From positions 1 through 34,445 of IMG/VR virus record IMGVR_UViG_3300025070_000122: a stretch of DNA of 34,445 bases; one strand, given 5' to 3'. The first letter of the stretch is position 1. Each line of letters starts with the position of its first letter. The notes under the pieces were generated by a model. That model had not been told where the DNA came from and searched no databases. It worked only from the letters and a program-made list of their open reading frames with translations. The stretch is from a virus. This document shows positions 14,583 to 19,996 of the stretch, piece by piece. The position numbers and the translations under genes are program-made.

Positions 14583-14765
14583 TTAATAATAGTCACCCTC
14601 ATAAGGGTCATAGTAGTCAGGCTCAGAAGGAACGTAAGGTTTACATGAATACCTATATCTCCAATCAGGGTACTTGTCAATCAAGTCACCAATCTCAGTG
14701 ACGTCAGGGTTGTACTCTATTACTGCTATGGTTCCACACTCATCCCAAAATATAGCTTCCAGCAT
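14583..14765 (-). CDS. Small acidic Tyr-rich protein, 60 aa
   Basis: Not recognised. Begins MLEAIFWDECGTIAVIEYNP and ends in a Pro/Asp/Tyr-rich tail (PSEPDYYDPYEGDYY) that is strongly acidic. SD GGAG precedes ATG 14765; the start overlaps the end of 14740-15120 by 26 bp. Acidic Tyr-rich tails of this kind could mimic nucleic acid, but there is no direct evidence. Confidence 0.6.
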   Translation of the reverse strand: MLEAIFWDECGTIAVIEYNPDVTEIGDLIDKYPDWRYRYSCKPYVPSEPDYYDPYEGDYY

Positions 14766-15120
14766 TAGCTCTCTCCATTGCTGTTATGTAGGGCTTACCA
14801 CTTACTCCCAAGTCAAGGCAAGCTATGTCACTGTTATACATTGCTTCACCTTCACTGTCAACAAAGGTAGCCGCCTTGTAAGGGTTATAAGATACGTAGT
14901 CCTCTTTGTAGATACCAGCATCAAAGCCATCAACTAACTCACCACGTACAAATGCGTGAACATTCTTTTTCTTATCACGTAATACCCTCGCCCGGCCAGC
15001 AGGTTGCACAACATAGGATGCATCTTTGAGGATAGCTTTGCAAACATGTGCAATCACCTTGCCTTTGTGCCGCATAGAGAAAACTTTCTTGTGCAAGTTA
15101 AAGTATATCTCAACTCTCAT
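14740..15120 (-). CDS. Conserved phage hypothetical protein, 126 aa
   Basis: I recognise the pattern EIYFNLHKKVFSMRHKGKVIAHV with RARVLRDKKKNVHAFVRGEL as a phage family of unknown function that recurs in several phage groups. ATG 15120 is chosen because GAGG lies 6 nt upstream; a start at 15135 would place the SD inside the gene. The N-terminus overlaps the 3' end of the gene 15110-15319 by 11 bp. The basic, aromatic sequence suggests nucleic-acid or protein binding rather than catalysis. Confidence 0.72.
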   Translation of the reverse strand: MRVEIYFNLHKKVFSMRHKGKVIAHVCKAILKDASYVVQPAGRARVLRDKKKNVHAFVRGELVDGFDAGIYKEDYVSYNPYKAATFVDSEGEAMYNSDIACLDLGVSGKPYITAMERANAGSYILG

Positions 15121-15319
15121 CTTCTTCCTCCCCAAACATGGCAGTCCAATCGGACTCAGTACACCCTGTCATGATGAACTCTCGCTCACTAGGGGAAGCG
15201 TCAGGGAAAGCATTTTGTGCAAGCTCACCCCGTTCCCATGCTGCAATCTGTGCAGCCGTTACATCTATCTCCATAGTGTTCACTTCACCTGTAAGTGATG
15301 ATCTTCTTTTGATCTGCAT
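15110..15319 (-). CDS. Conserved small phage protein, 69 aa
   Basis: The pattern MQIKRRSSLTGEVNTMEIDV, QIAAWERGELAQNAFPD and SEREFIMTGCTESDW is one I recall from small hypothetical proteins of diverse phages; function unknown. The 17-bp palindrome 15341-15357 ends 21 nt upstream of ATG 15319, followed by AAGGAG. The acidic tail EEEDES overlaps the next start. Likely expressed from the same leader cassette as its neighbours. Confidence 0.72.
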   Translation of the reverse strand: MQIKRRSSLTGEVNTMEIDVTAAQIAAWERGELAQNAFPDASPSEREFIMTGCTESDWTAMFGEEEDES

Positions 15320-15340
15320 TGTATTACTCCTTGGTGTTAG

Positions 15341-15357
15341 TGACGGATGGTCCGTCA
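15341..15357. repeat. 17-bp palindrome copy 3 (centre TGG)
   Basis: TGACGGATGGTCCGTCA, 21 nt upstream of ATG 15319. The TGA at its minus-strand 5' end is the stop codon of the preceding gene 15355-16080. Confidence 0.92.
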
Positions 15358-16080
15358 GTGATCTTGTACGAAACCGCTAGTATCTTTCTTGGCTTTGCCC
15401 TTGGCATACAGGGATACTACATGTCCACCCTGCGGGTCAAGGAAACGCAAGTCATCCTTGTCTCCGTCAATGACAGGCAAGCCACGCCATGTGTCAGGGA
15501 TGATGTGTTGGCTACGGAAAACTACTGCTGCATTCATGCCATTGTCCAAAGCCTTTGTCAACATGGCAGAGTATTCAGGGCTGGCATCACTGAACGACCA
15601 CGTTAGGTGGTAGTTGCGGATATGAGAAGTCTTACGGTTGGCAATCTTGGTGTAGTCATACCAGACTACATCAGGAAACATCTCAAAGATGTTAGCAAAG
15701 CCGTCAACCTTGATAAGCTCCCAACGTATATCTGTTGTACCGTTAAGACGTATACAGGGTTGGATACCACGCTTGACACAGTAGCGTTGAAACTTGGTGA
15801 CATCTACTACAAGTTGAGCCATGAAGCTATCACGGTCACGATAGAACCACTCAGCCTTACGCTGACGGGCAGTCTGCACACTATTCATAGCACCACGCCC
15901 TGCAGTATTGAGGCAACCCTCAATGCAGCCAGCAAGTACAGCCATGCTACATGAGTTGAACAGGTTGCCATCAACCATGACTTGCCAAGGTGTCATGTAC
16001 AGGATGCCTGTCATGTATTCTGAGCCATCGCCCTTGATGGTCTTAGCGTTATTGCCAACGCCTATAAGCTTGTATGTCAT
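15355..16080 (-). CDS. Conserved phage protein of unknown function (DUF7227-like), 241 aa
   Basis: The pattern GRGAMNSVQTARQRKAEWFYRD, IRLNGTTDIRWE, NIFEMFPDVVWYDYTK, NYHLTWSFSD, LPVIDGDKDDLRFLDP and a KGKAKKDTSGFV ending belongs to a phage family I have seen in actinophages and others (DUF7227-like by memory); no activity is established. Conserved Asp, Arg and aromatic positions hint at an enzyme. The stop codon is formed by the palindrome at 15341-15357, and a full cassette (covarying hairpin, palindrome, SD) precedes its start at 16080. Confidence 0.72.
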   Translation of the reverse strand: MTYKLIGVGNNAKTIKGDGSEYMTGILYMTPWQVMVDGNLFNSCSMAVLAGCIEGCLNTAGRGAMNSVQTARQRKAEWFYRDRDSFMAQLVVDVTKFQRYCVKRGIQPCIRLNGTTDIRWELIKVDGFANIFEMFPDVVWYDYTKIANRKTSHIRNYHLTWSFSDASPEYSAMLTKALDNGMNAAVVFRSQHIIPDTWRGLPVIDGDKDDLRFLDPQGGHVVSLYAKGKAKKDTSGFVQDH

Positions 16081-16101
16081 ATCGTATCTCCTTGGTTGTA
16101 G

Positions 16102-16118
16102 TGACGGATGGTCCGTCA
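16102..16118. repeat. 17-bp palindrome copy 4 (centre TGG)
   Basis: TGACGGATGGTCCGTCA, exactly 21 nt upstream of ATG 16080. Palindrome, spacer and SD are shared almost base for base with copy 5 at 16607. Confidence 0.92.
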
Positions 16119-16136
16119 GTAAGGTTAATCCATAAC

Positions 16137-16177
16137 AACAGTCCCATTAGATAAACAGGACTGCTATTAGAAGTCAA
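16137..16177 (-). promoter_or_regulatory. TTGAC box plus inverted-repeat leader of gene 15355-16080
   Basis: Minus strand TTGACT (16172-16177) begins shortly after the stop of 16182-16457. Inverted arms AGCAGTCC (16158-16165) and GGACTGTT (16137-16144) would pair over 8 bp with one G-U. The arms differ from those at 17907 and 18257 by paired changes. A -10-like TTATCT lies 17 bp after TTGACT. Confidence 0.6.
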
Positions 16178-16181
16178 CCCC

Positions 16182-16457
16182 CTAGCTATATTGCTCCTTA
16201 TATTCAGGACTTGCATACGTTAATGTCAAGCCTAATGTTGCCTCACGAATGTATGAGTCACCCATATCATAGGAACCATAGGTCATGGGCGTCTTCACTG
16301 CTACGAACCAACGTGCATACTTGTTCTCCCTCTCTTTAGAGGGTATCTGATACGTCTTAAGTAAGAGCATCTCTGTCTCCCCAAAGGGGCCTTCACCCTT
16401 GAATACAGCATACGGGTTGTCTTGCTTGCGGCTCTTGCCGAGTAAGTTTTTAGCCAT
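16182..16457 (-). CDS. Hypothetical protein, 91 aa
   Basis: Not firmly recognised. Begins MAKNLLGKSRKQDNPYAVFK and contains ETEMLLLKTYQIPSKEREN, KYARWFVAVKTPMTYGSYD and YIREATLGLTLTYASPEYKE, a pattern seen in short phage hypothetical proteins. The mixed beta-rich sequence suggests a small globular fold. ATG 16457 follows an AGGAG SD and lies 2 nt after the stop of the 41-residue gene. Its stop is followed closely by the TTGAC element of the next gene. Confidence 0.68.
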   Translation of the reverse strand: MAKNLLGKSRKQDNPYAVFKGEGPFGETEMLLLKTYQIPSKERENKYARWFVAVKTPMTYGSYDMGDSYIREATLGLTLTYASPEYKEQYS

Positions 16458-16459
16458 GA

Positions 16460-16585
16460 TTACTTCTCCTCTTTGATATTATATTTGCTCATAAGCCATG
16501 CACAGAAGTACTCAGCTTCCCATAGACTCACATGCTTAGTGAGTTCCTCCATCACTTCTTTCTTGATACGTTGTGTACTATTCAT
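16460..16585 (-). CDS. Small hypothetical protein, 41 aa
   Basis: Read directly: ATG 16585, 41 codons, TAA at 16460-16462. It has AAGGAG upstream and the palindrome 16607-16623 ends exactly 21 nt before the ATG, the same geometry as four other genes. The product (MNSTQRIKKEVMEELTKHVS...LMSKYNIKEEK) is an amphipathic helical protein. It lies directly before 16182-16457. Confidence 0.66.
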   Translation of the reverse strand: MNSTQRIKKEVMEELTKHVSLWEAEYFCAWLMSKYNIKEEK

Positions 16586-16787
16586 ACTGTGTCTCCTTGG
16601 TTGTAGTGACGGATGGTCCGTCAGTAGTTGATTGGATTATAGATTGCACTGTATCCCTACCTTTGTCAACATCAGGTTTGTATCTACGTAAACAAAACTT
16701 GTGATACTCTGTCTGCCATGCCTTGTCAGGACGCCTAGCATCCCTATCCCTAGAGTGTATCACGCTATGACCACCCGCCAGAACCAT
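16578..16787 (-). CDS. Hypothetical protein containing an in-frame palindrome, about 69 aa
   Basis: Uncertain. ATG 16787 (an upstream TTG at 16793 is possible) opens a basic frame (IHSRDRDARRPDKAWQTEYH, KFCLRRYKPDVDKG) that overlaps the end of the 34-residue membrane peptide gene and runs through palindrome copy 5, encoding Thr-Asp-Gly-Pro-Ser-Val near its C-terminus, to a stop just inside the 41-residue gene. The body has plausible coding character, whereas the tail looks like leader sequence read through. SD is weak. Confidence 0.45.
   Translation of the reverse strand: MVLAGGHSVIHSRDRDARRPDKAWQTEYHKFCLRRYKPDVDKGRDTVQSIIQSTTDGPSVTTTKETQYE
16607..16623. repeat. 17-bp palindrome copy 5 (centre TGG)
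   Basis: TGACGGATGGTCCGTCA, exactly 21 nt upstream of ATG 16585, and read in frame as Asp-Gly-Pro-Ser-Val by 16578-16787. Confidence 0.92.
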
Positions 16788-16869
16788 ACACAAGGTATAT
16801 AGTACCTACAAAGATGACTATGATAGCCAATAGCTCACACACTCTATCAAAAATATCTTTCTTGTCCAT
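16765..16869 (-). CDS. Small single-pass membrane protein, 34 aa
   Basis: Read directly: ATG 16869 shortly after SD AAGGA, overlapping the stop of 16869-17123, and 34 codons to TAG at 16765-16767. A charged N-terminus (MDKKDIFDRVCE) precedes a clear membrane helix (LLAIIVIFVGTIYLVYG) and a short Gly/Trp/Ser end. The topology suggests an inner-membrane peptide. Tight coupling to the upstream gene supports translation. Function unknown. Confidence 0.55.
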   Translation of the reverse strand: MDKKDIFDRVCELLAIIVIFVGTIYLVYGSGGWS

Positions 16870-17123
16870 CATGTATAGTCCTTCTGAACGTCAAACCCAG
16901 CCGCTTCCGCATACCCTGCTAGGTATTCAGCTATCTCTACAGCAGACATACGGTCTTCCGTTACCTTAACCCCATGATACGTACCTTCAGGCCAAAAGTG
17001 AGGCTCTGGTTGGCGGCGATACCAGAAGTCTGCATTACCCCTATCAAAGGGGGAGCCGTGTGATTTATCTGTGATGACGGATGGTCCGTCAGTAACAATA
17101 TCAGTCCACTTTGTGATAGTCAT
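16869..17123 (-). CDS. Conserved phage protein (SPFDRG family) with palindrome-encoded N-terminal insert, 84 aa
   Basis: The core HGSPFDRGNADFWYRR, PHFWPEGTYHG and EIAEYLAGYAEA matches a phage family of unknown function that I recall as normally beginning near the SPFDRG segment. Here about 20 extra residues precede it and include palindrome copy 6, encoding Thr-Asp-Gly-Pro-Ser-Val. Translation from ATG 17123 is supported by AAGGAG and an ATGA overlap with the gene upstream, so the palindrome really is within coding sequence. Confidence 0.75.
   Translation of the reverse strand: MTITKWTDIVTDGPSVITDKSHGSPFDRGNADFWYRRQPEPHFWPEGTYHGVKVTEDRMSAVEIAEYLAGYAEAAGFDVQKDYT
17075..17091. repeat. 17-bp palindrome copy 6 (centre TGG), in gene
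   Basis: TGACGGATGGTCCGTCA inside the N-terminal coding region of 16869-17123, translated as Asp-Gly-Pro-Ser-Val following Val-Thr. Confidence 0.92.
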
Positions 17124-17362
17124 TTGCCTACTCCTTCCAAGTGTTTACCCAACGCAATGTACACCTTGGATATGTCAGGGTCCGAGAATACAAAGCTGTC
17201 ATTACACAGCAGCGTATTGTACCCATGACGTACCTCTATCGTGAACGCACCACAGTGTAAGTCGATGTCTACACGTTGGGTTGATTTACTTTCTTTTTCT
17301 TGAAGCCCCAACGCTTCGTTAATCTGAGCCAGTTCCTCATCACTATAAAATAGATTAGTCAT
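17120..17362 (-). CDS. Hypothetical protein, 80 aa
   Basis: Not recognised. Begins MTNLFYSDEELAQINEALGL; the middle (RVDIDLHCGAFTIEVRHGYN, FVFSDPDISKVYIALGKHLEG) suggests an alpha/beta fold. AAGGAG lies 8-9 nt before ATG 17362 and a TTGAC/inverted-repeat leader is found at 17397-17437, but without the 17-bp palindrome. The stop forms an ATGA overlap with 16869-17123. Confidence 0.65.
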   Translation of the reverse strand: MTNLFYSDEELAQINEALGLQEKESKSTQRVDIDLHCGAFTIEVRHGYNTLLCNDSFVFSDPDISKVYIALGKHLEGVGK

Positions 17363-17396
17363 TTGTATTCTCCTTGCTTACGTTGTTGTTGTTGTT

Positions 17397-17437
17397 GGCT
17401 ACCCTATCAATAAACAGGATAGCCAGATGTTTGTCAA
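17397..17437 (-). promoter_or_regulatory. TTGACA box and inverted repeat, leader of 17120-17362
   Basis: Minus strand TTGACA (17432-17437) contains the TGA stop of 17434-17838. Arms GGCTATCC (17417-17424) and GGGTAGCC (17397-17404) pair over 8 bp with a single U-G in RNA. The architecture matches 16137, 17907 and 18257, but the arm sequence is different. Confidence 0.58.
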
Positions 17438-17838
17438 TAGCATTTAGGATTCGCTGGCTCTAAAGACAATTCCATGTCAAGCACATGCCAGCCATGAGGC
17501 ATACATAGGTACACATCATCATCTAACAAGCTCACAGCTATGTCACCTACAGACATAGAGGGGTGATTACCCATAGATACCACGTTAACGCCCTCGCCAA
17601 TGTGATTGTTACCCGCATTAAAGACTTGCTCTAAGGTGACGGACCCTCCGTCAGTAGCACTGATTAACATGGTCCTCTGGTAGAGGCCAAGGTTCAAGGC
17701 AGCAGTGACGCGCTCTTGAGCGTTATCCGGGCTAGGGAATAGCAAACCCATGTAAGCTTTAGCAAAAGAGCTTTCAGGGTGTCTATTCACAGCGTCCACT
17801 TGCGCTGTGCTCATGGGACGCTGGTAGATCATAAACAT
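17434..17838 (-). CDS. Hypothetical protein with in-frame palindrome, 134 aa
   Basis: Not recognised. Begins MFMIYQRPMSTAQVDAVNRH with FAKAYMGLLFPSPDNAQERV, a helical N-terminal half, then SATDGGSVTLEQVF, where palindrome copy 7 (centre CCC) supplies Asp-Gly-Gly-Ser-Val, followed by VNVVSMGNHPSMSVGDIAVS and YLCMPHGWHVLDMEL. The second half resembles a small beta-rich phage domain. Cassette elements precede it: hairpin 17907-17945, palindrome 17863-17879, AAGGAG and ATG 17838. Its stop lies in the TTGACA of the next leader. Confidence 0.68.
   Translation of the reverse strand: MFMIYQRPMSTAQVDAVNRHPESSFAKAYMGLLFPSPDNAQERVTAALNLGLYQRTMLISATDGGSVTLEQVFNAGNNHIGEGVNVVSMGNHPSMSVGDIAVSLLDDDVYLCMPHGWHVLDMELSLEPANPKCY
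17637..17653. repeat. 17-bp palindrome copy 7 (centre CCC), in gene
   Basis: TGACGGACCCTCCGTCA inside 17434-17838, translated on the minus strand as Asp-Gly-Gly-Ser-Val. Arms conserved, centre changed. Confidence 0.9.
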
Positions 17839-17862
17839 GATGTAATCTCCTTGGTTGGTTGG

Positions 17863-17879
17863 TGACGGACAATCCGTCA
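17863..17879. repeat. 17-bp palindrome copy 8 (centre CAA)
   Basis: TGACGGACAATCCGTCA, 24 nt upstream of ATG 17838, one codon length longer than the 21-nt rule of the other leader copies. Confidence 0.9.
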
Positions 17880-17906
17880 GTAGCGGCTCTAATCTTGAAC
17901 CATAAC

Positions 17907-17945
17907 AACAACCCCATAAAGAGCAGGGTTGCTGATATAAGTCAA
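17907..17945 (-). promoter_or_regulatory. TTGACT box and inverted repeat, leader of 17434-17838
   Basis: Minus strand TTGACT (17940-17945) contains the TGA stop of 17942-18199. Arms AGCAACCC (17926-17933) and GGGTTGTT (17907-17914) pair over 8 bp with one G-U. Near-identical to the copy at 18257-18295; the interval around a possible -10 is less conserved (TTTATG). Confidence 0.6.
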
Positions 17946-18199
17946 GCTTTATCGGCGTAATCTTGTGCTTTCTTTAAAGTATTGGGCAAGCTTTCGGCGC
18001 TAACATAGCCTTGCACATCATCATGATAGTACGAATCTTCGTAAGCCCACTTATCATGTAGCCAAAAGCCTGTATTAACGAACTGGTCATCCTTGAATAG
18101 GGCAACCTCGACATGATGCATGTATGCACTACCCGCACCTACATCTTGTGACATAGAAAACGTGTAACCGTTACCTAATGTTAGTTTAATATTCCGCAT
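17942..18199 (-). CDS. Hypothetical protein, 85 aa
   Basis: Not recognised. MRNIKLTLGNGYTFSMSQDV suggests an N-terminal beta strand; SAYMHHVEVALFKDDQFVNTGFWL and AYEDSYYHDDVQGYVSAESL indicate an alpha/beta fold rich in His and aromatic residues. A full cassette lies upstream: hairpin 18257-18295, palindrome 18221-18237 ending 21 nt before ATG 18199, and AAGGAG. The product resembles its neighbours in size and acidity, consistent with a host-takeover set. Confidence 0.66.
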   Translation of the reverse strand: MRNIKLTLGNGYTFSMSQDVGAGSAYMHHVEVALFKDDQFVNTGFWLHDKWAYEDSYYHDDVQGYVSAESLPNTLKKAQDYADKA

Positions 18200-18220
18200 T
18201 GCCTTACTCCTTGGTTGTAG

Positions 18221-18237
18221 TGACGGACCGTCCGTCA
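18221..18237. repeat. 17-bp palindrome copy 9 (centre CCG)
   Basis: TGACGGACCGTCCGTCA, exactly 21 nt upstream of ATG 18199. Confidence 0.92.
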
Positions 18238-18256
18238 GTTAAAGTTAATCCATAAC

Positions 18257-18295
18257 AACAACCCCATATAAAACAGGGTTGCTGATATAAGTCAA
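18257..18295 (-). promoter_or_regulatory. TTGACT box and inverted repeat, leader of 17942-18199
   Basis: Minus strand TTGACT (18290-18295) contains the TGA stop of 18292-18540. Arms AGCAACCC (18276-18283) and GGGTTGTT (18257-18264) pair over 8 bp. TTTATA lies 17 bp after TTGACT, so it may also be a sigma70-like promoter. Confidence 0.62.
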
Positions 18296-18540
18296 CCTTT
18301 ATAGTCGAAAAACTCCTCAACGTCATCCGTTATGTTAACGGGGTATATTTCATGCTCGGCCTTGTATATGTAAGGCTCCTTGCCTTCAGGGTATCCGTCA
18401 GACGCCCAATCGTGGCGGCAGTCAAGATAGTCCGATGTAGCCGCGAACTTGTTATCATATTCACGTGTATCCTCGAAATCTTGATGATACATTACAACGT
18501 GATACGTGGTTTTCGTTATGCGATTTTTAACTGTAGACAT
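18292..18540 (-). CDS. Hypothetical protein, 82 aa
   Basis: Not recognised. MSTVKNRITKTTYHVVMYHQDF, then FAATSDYLDCRHDWASDGYP and HEIYPVNITDDVEEFFDYKG; acidic with many aromatics. AAGGAG precedes ATG 18540. Its leader lacks the 17-bp palindrome but carries a perfect parS site (18567-18582) about 26 bp upstream of the start codon, downstream of the terminator at 18607-18624. ParB bound there could influence its transcription. Confidence 0.66.
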   Translation of the reverse strand: MSTVKNRITKTTYHVVMYHQDFEDTREYDNKFAATSDYLDCRHDWASDGYPEGKEPYIYKAEHEIYPVNITDDVEEFFDYKG

Positions 18541-18566
18541 GTGTACTCTCCTTGGTACGGGTTGAA

Positions 18567-18582
18567 TGTTTCACGTGAAACA
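18567..18582. promoter_or_regulatory. Perfect parS site 1 (ParB-binding palindrome)
   Basis: TGTTTCACGTGAAACA equals the 16-bp consensus of chromosomal parS in bacteria including Caulobacter. It lies in the leader of 18292-18540. An extra half-site GTGAAACA is present immediately beside it. No parB is seen in the window. Confidence 0.88.
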
Positions 18583-18606
18583 ATGTGTGAAACAAGAGGT
18601 TAATAA

Positions 18607-18624
18607 CAAGCCCCGAAGGGCTTG
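18607..18624 (-). terminator. Rho-independent terminator after 18642-19250
   Basis: Minus-strand CAAGCCC-TTCG-GGGCTTG: 7-bp GC-rich stem capped by a UUCG tetraloop, followed by TTATT, 18 bp beyond the stop codon. It separates the first leftward gene from the parS-bearing leader of the next. Confidence 0.75.
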
Positions 18625-18641
18625 CAGTTAACTCCTCGCTT

Positions 18642-19250
18642 TTAGGCTTTGCCTTTGTTCTGGCTACGCAATTCCTTAGCGAATGTGTCCTTGTCTAAGC
18701 CGTGGACGGCGATCATGTCGAGTACATATGCAGCCAGTTCCGCTTCCGTCATGGCCTCGGCAAACGGGTGATTTTCAGTGACGGATGGTCCGTCAGCAGC
18801 AGCAGCAGACTTGGCCTTGCCTTTTCCTTTGGAAACATTGCCAGCCGATGCCGCTTTGCCCTCGTTTTTGGCTTTCTTGTTTTCGTTCCGAAAGCGCTTC
18901 ACAATCGCTGAGTTCTTAAGATCGACTTTCCAATCGTCCCGCTTTCTGAGGCGAAGGATTGCAGGGAAATTAGAGGCGATCACCATCATGTCATTACGAT
19001 CACGGCGATCGACATTGCCCAAACCCGTTTTCATGATTTCGGTGTGAAAGATTTGATCGGATTTGTGAAGTGAACGGATGCCAAGAAATATCGAGCCAAG
19101 CTCATTGTATCCGTCAAGCATGGACTCAGCCTGAAGGCACAGTGTGTCAAATACGGCTTCACCGTGGGCTACAGCTTGGGCTTGGGTAAACTGTGTGCCG
19201 TTGAATGTGAAAGTGCCAGTGACCGTTGCAGTTGCTGTGTTGTTAGTCAT
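18642..19250 (-). CDS. Hypothetical protein, first gene of the leftward arm, 202 aa
   Basis: Not recognised. Thr/Ala-rich N-terminus, a helical middle (GYNELGSIFLGIRSLHKSDQ, MMVIASNFPAILRLRKRDD), then a flexible Lys/Ala-rich linker (NENKKAKNEGKAAS, GKGKAKSAAAADGPSVTE) and a C-terminal helix pair (EAELAAYVLDMIAVHGLDKD). The linker contains palindrome copy 10 in frame (Asp-Gly-Pro-Ser-Val). As the first gene of the early arm, with its own terminator, it is a candidate regulator or host-interaction protein; the basic middle would fit DNA binding. AAGGAG precedes ATG 19250. Confidence 0.72.
   Translation of the reverse strand: MTNNTATATVTGTFTFNGTQFTQAQAVAHGEAVFDTLCLQAESMLDGYNELGSIFLGIRSLHKSDQIFHTEIMKTGLGNVDRRDRNDMMVIASNFPAILRLRKRDDWKVDLKNSAIVKRFRNENKKAKNEGKAASAGNVSKGKGKAKSAAAADGPSVTENHPFAEAMTEAELAAYVLDMIAVHGLDKDTFAKELRSQNKGKA
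18779..18795. repeat. 17-bp palindrome copy 10 (centre TGG), in gene
   Basis: TGACGGATGGTCCGTCA in the linker-coding part of 18642-19250, translated as Asp-Gly-Pro-Ser-Val after an Ala run. Confidence 0.92.
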
Positions 19251-19367
19251 GTCGAAAACTCCTTGTTTGTGGCGTTGTTGCCGTTTCGATGTCTTAACTT
19301 CTGCCCGATGGTCCGAAAAAGGTCAAGCTCTTTTCCCGTGCATTATGCGAAAGAAAAAGGAGGATGG

Positions 19368-19384
19368 TGACGGACGGTCCGTCA
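19368..19384. repeat. 17-bp palindrome copy 11 (centre CGG)
   Basis: TGACGGACGGTCCGTCA in the leader region of the leftward arm, 117 bp upstream of ATG 19250, so it does not follow the 21-nt rule. A plus-strand SD-like AAGGAGG adjoins it. Confidence 0.9.
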
Positions 19385-19396
19385 GAAGCCGATTTT

Positions 19397-19441
19397 AGTG
19401 AGAACGAATTAGCAACACCAGTGAGAACGAATTAGCAACAC
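19397..19441. repeat. Tandem direct repeat, 22 bp x 2, period 23
   Basis: AGTGAGAACGAATTAGCAAC plus AC occurs at 19397-19418 and again at 19420-19441 without mismatch. Such paired iterons often bind replication or regulatory proteins; here function is unknown. Confidence 0.85.
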
Positions 19442-19802
19442 TGCCTCGCGTGACGTTATGTGATGACACATGATGTAGGCGTTATGCGCTAGGGGTAGGC
19501 ATTATGTGACGTCATGTCATACGTTACATGCATAAATCTGCCTGTTCTATGCGTCGGGCGTATGATCACATGTAATACGCGCATATGTAAGCATGTAATG
19601 ATACCTAATCAGTAGGAAAACCTATAGAAAACAACAGCTTAGGCTCATATATGCCCACATTATGCGTCCAAGCGCACATGATGACCCGCACAGACGGGTA
19701 CGGGCGAGGGCCACCCCCCCGTTAGGCGTTACGTATGTATGTACACTGCAACACACGGGGTTTTTCAATAGCACACGCTTACGTTGTAGAGCACATTTAT
19801 GC

Positions 19803-19831
19803 TTGACTCGGTAGTAAATCTCCTGTATCAT
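19803..19831 (+). promoter_or_regulatory. Rightward promoter TTGACT-N17-TATCAT
   Basis: TTGACT (19803-19808) and TATCAT (19826-19831) at the optimal 17-bp spacing. Transcription would start near 19838, placing the parS at 19859 in the initially transcribed region. Confidence 0.6.
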
Positions 19832-19858
19832 ACTTTTATGTACACTGAGATAGCTAAT

Positions 19859-19874
19859 TGTTTCACGTGAAACA
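19859..19874. promoter_or_regulatory. Perfect parS site 2
   Basis: TGTTTCACGTGAAACA, identical to site 1 and to the consensus, about 30 bp downstream of the rightward -10 box at 19826-19831. Confidence 0.88.
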
Positions 19875-19923
19875 TTAAGAAGACATAGAAGTTTCCTATA
19901 CGAAACATATAGTGGAGACATTT

Positions 19924-19977
19924 ATGGTACATATATCATTATTCCTACAGATCAGCCAAAAGAGAGGCTTGACATAG
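19924..19977 (+). CDS. Possible 17-aa leader peptide
   Basis: ATG 19924 follows GGAG at 19914-19917 with good spacing and gives MVHISLFLQISQKRGLT before TAG at 19975. The stop lies just past the TTGACA of the next promoter. Could be a leader peptide or chance; there is no further support. Confidence 0.25.
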   Translation: MVHISLFLQISQKRGLT

Positions 19978-19996
19978 GGTAATATCTGTGTAAAAC
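19969..19996 (+). promoter_or_regulatory. Rightward promoter TTGACA-N16-TAAAAC
   Basis: TTGACA (19969-19974), 16-bp spacer, TAAAAC (19991-19996). About 165 bp upstream of the first gene of the rightward arm; the intervening leader is AT-rich and contains the GTATAC repeats. Confidence 0.5.

Noticed and set aside
12874-18237. The 17-bp palindromes as rho-independent terminators
   Set aside because: None is followed by a U-rich tract on the minus strand; they are followed by a conserved SD instead.
12874-19384. The 17-bp palindromes as a CRISPR array
   Set aside because: Spacing is irregular (hundreds of bp), genes lie between copies, and there are no cas genes; the Cas4-like nuclease belongs to the recombination module.
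19891-19906. GTTTCCTATACGAAAC as a fourth parS
   Set aside because: Only the outer five bases match and the centre is 6 bp instead of 4, so it does not keep the parS half-site spacing.
19622-19921. 99-codon minus-strand open frame in the control region, containing VSRET
   Set aside because: Poor coding character, Cys-rich irregular sequence, no good SD; it runs across parS, repeats and promoters. The VSRET is simply parS read as codons.
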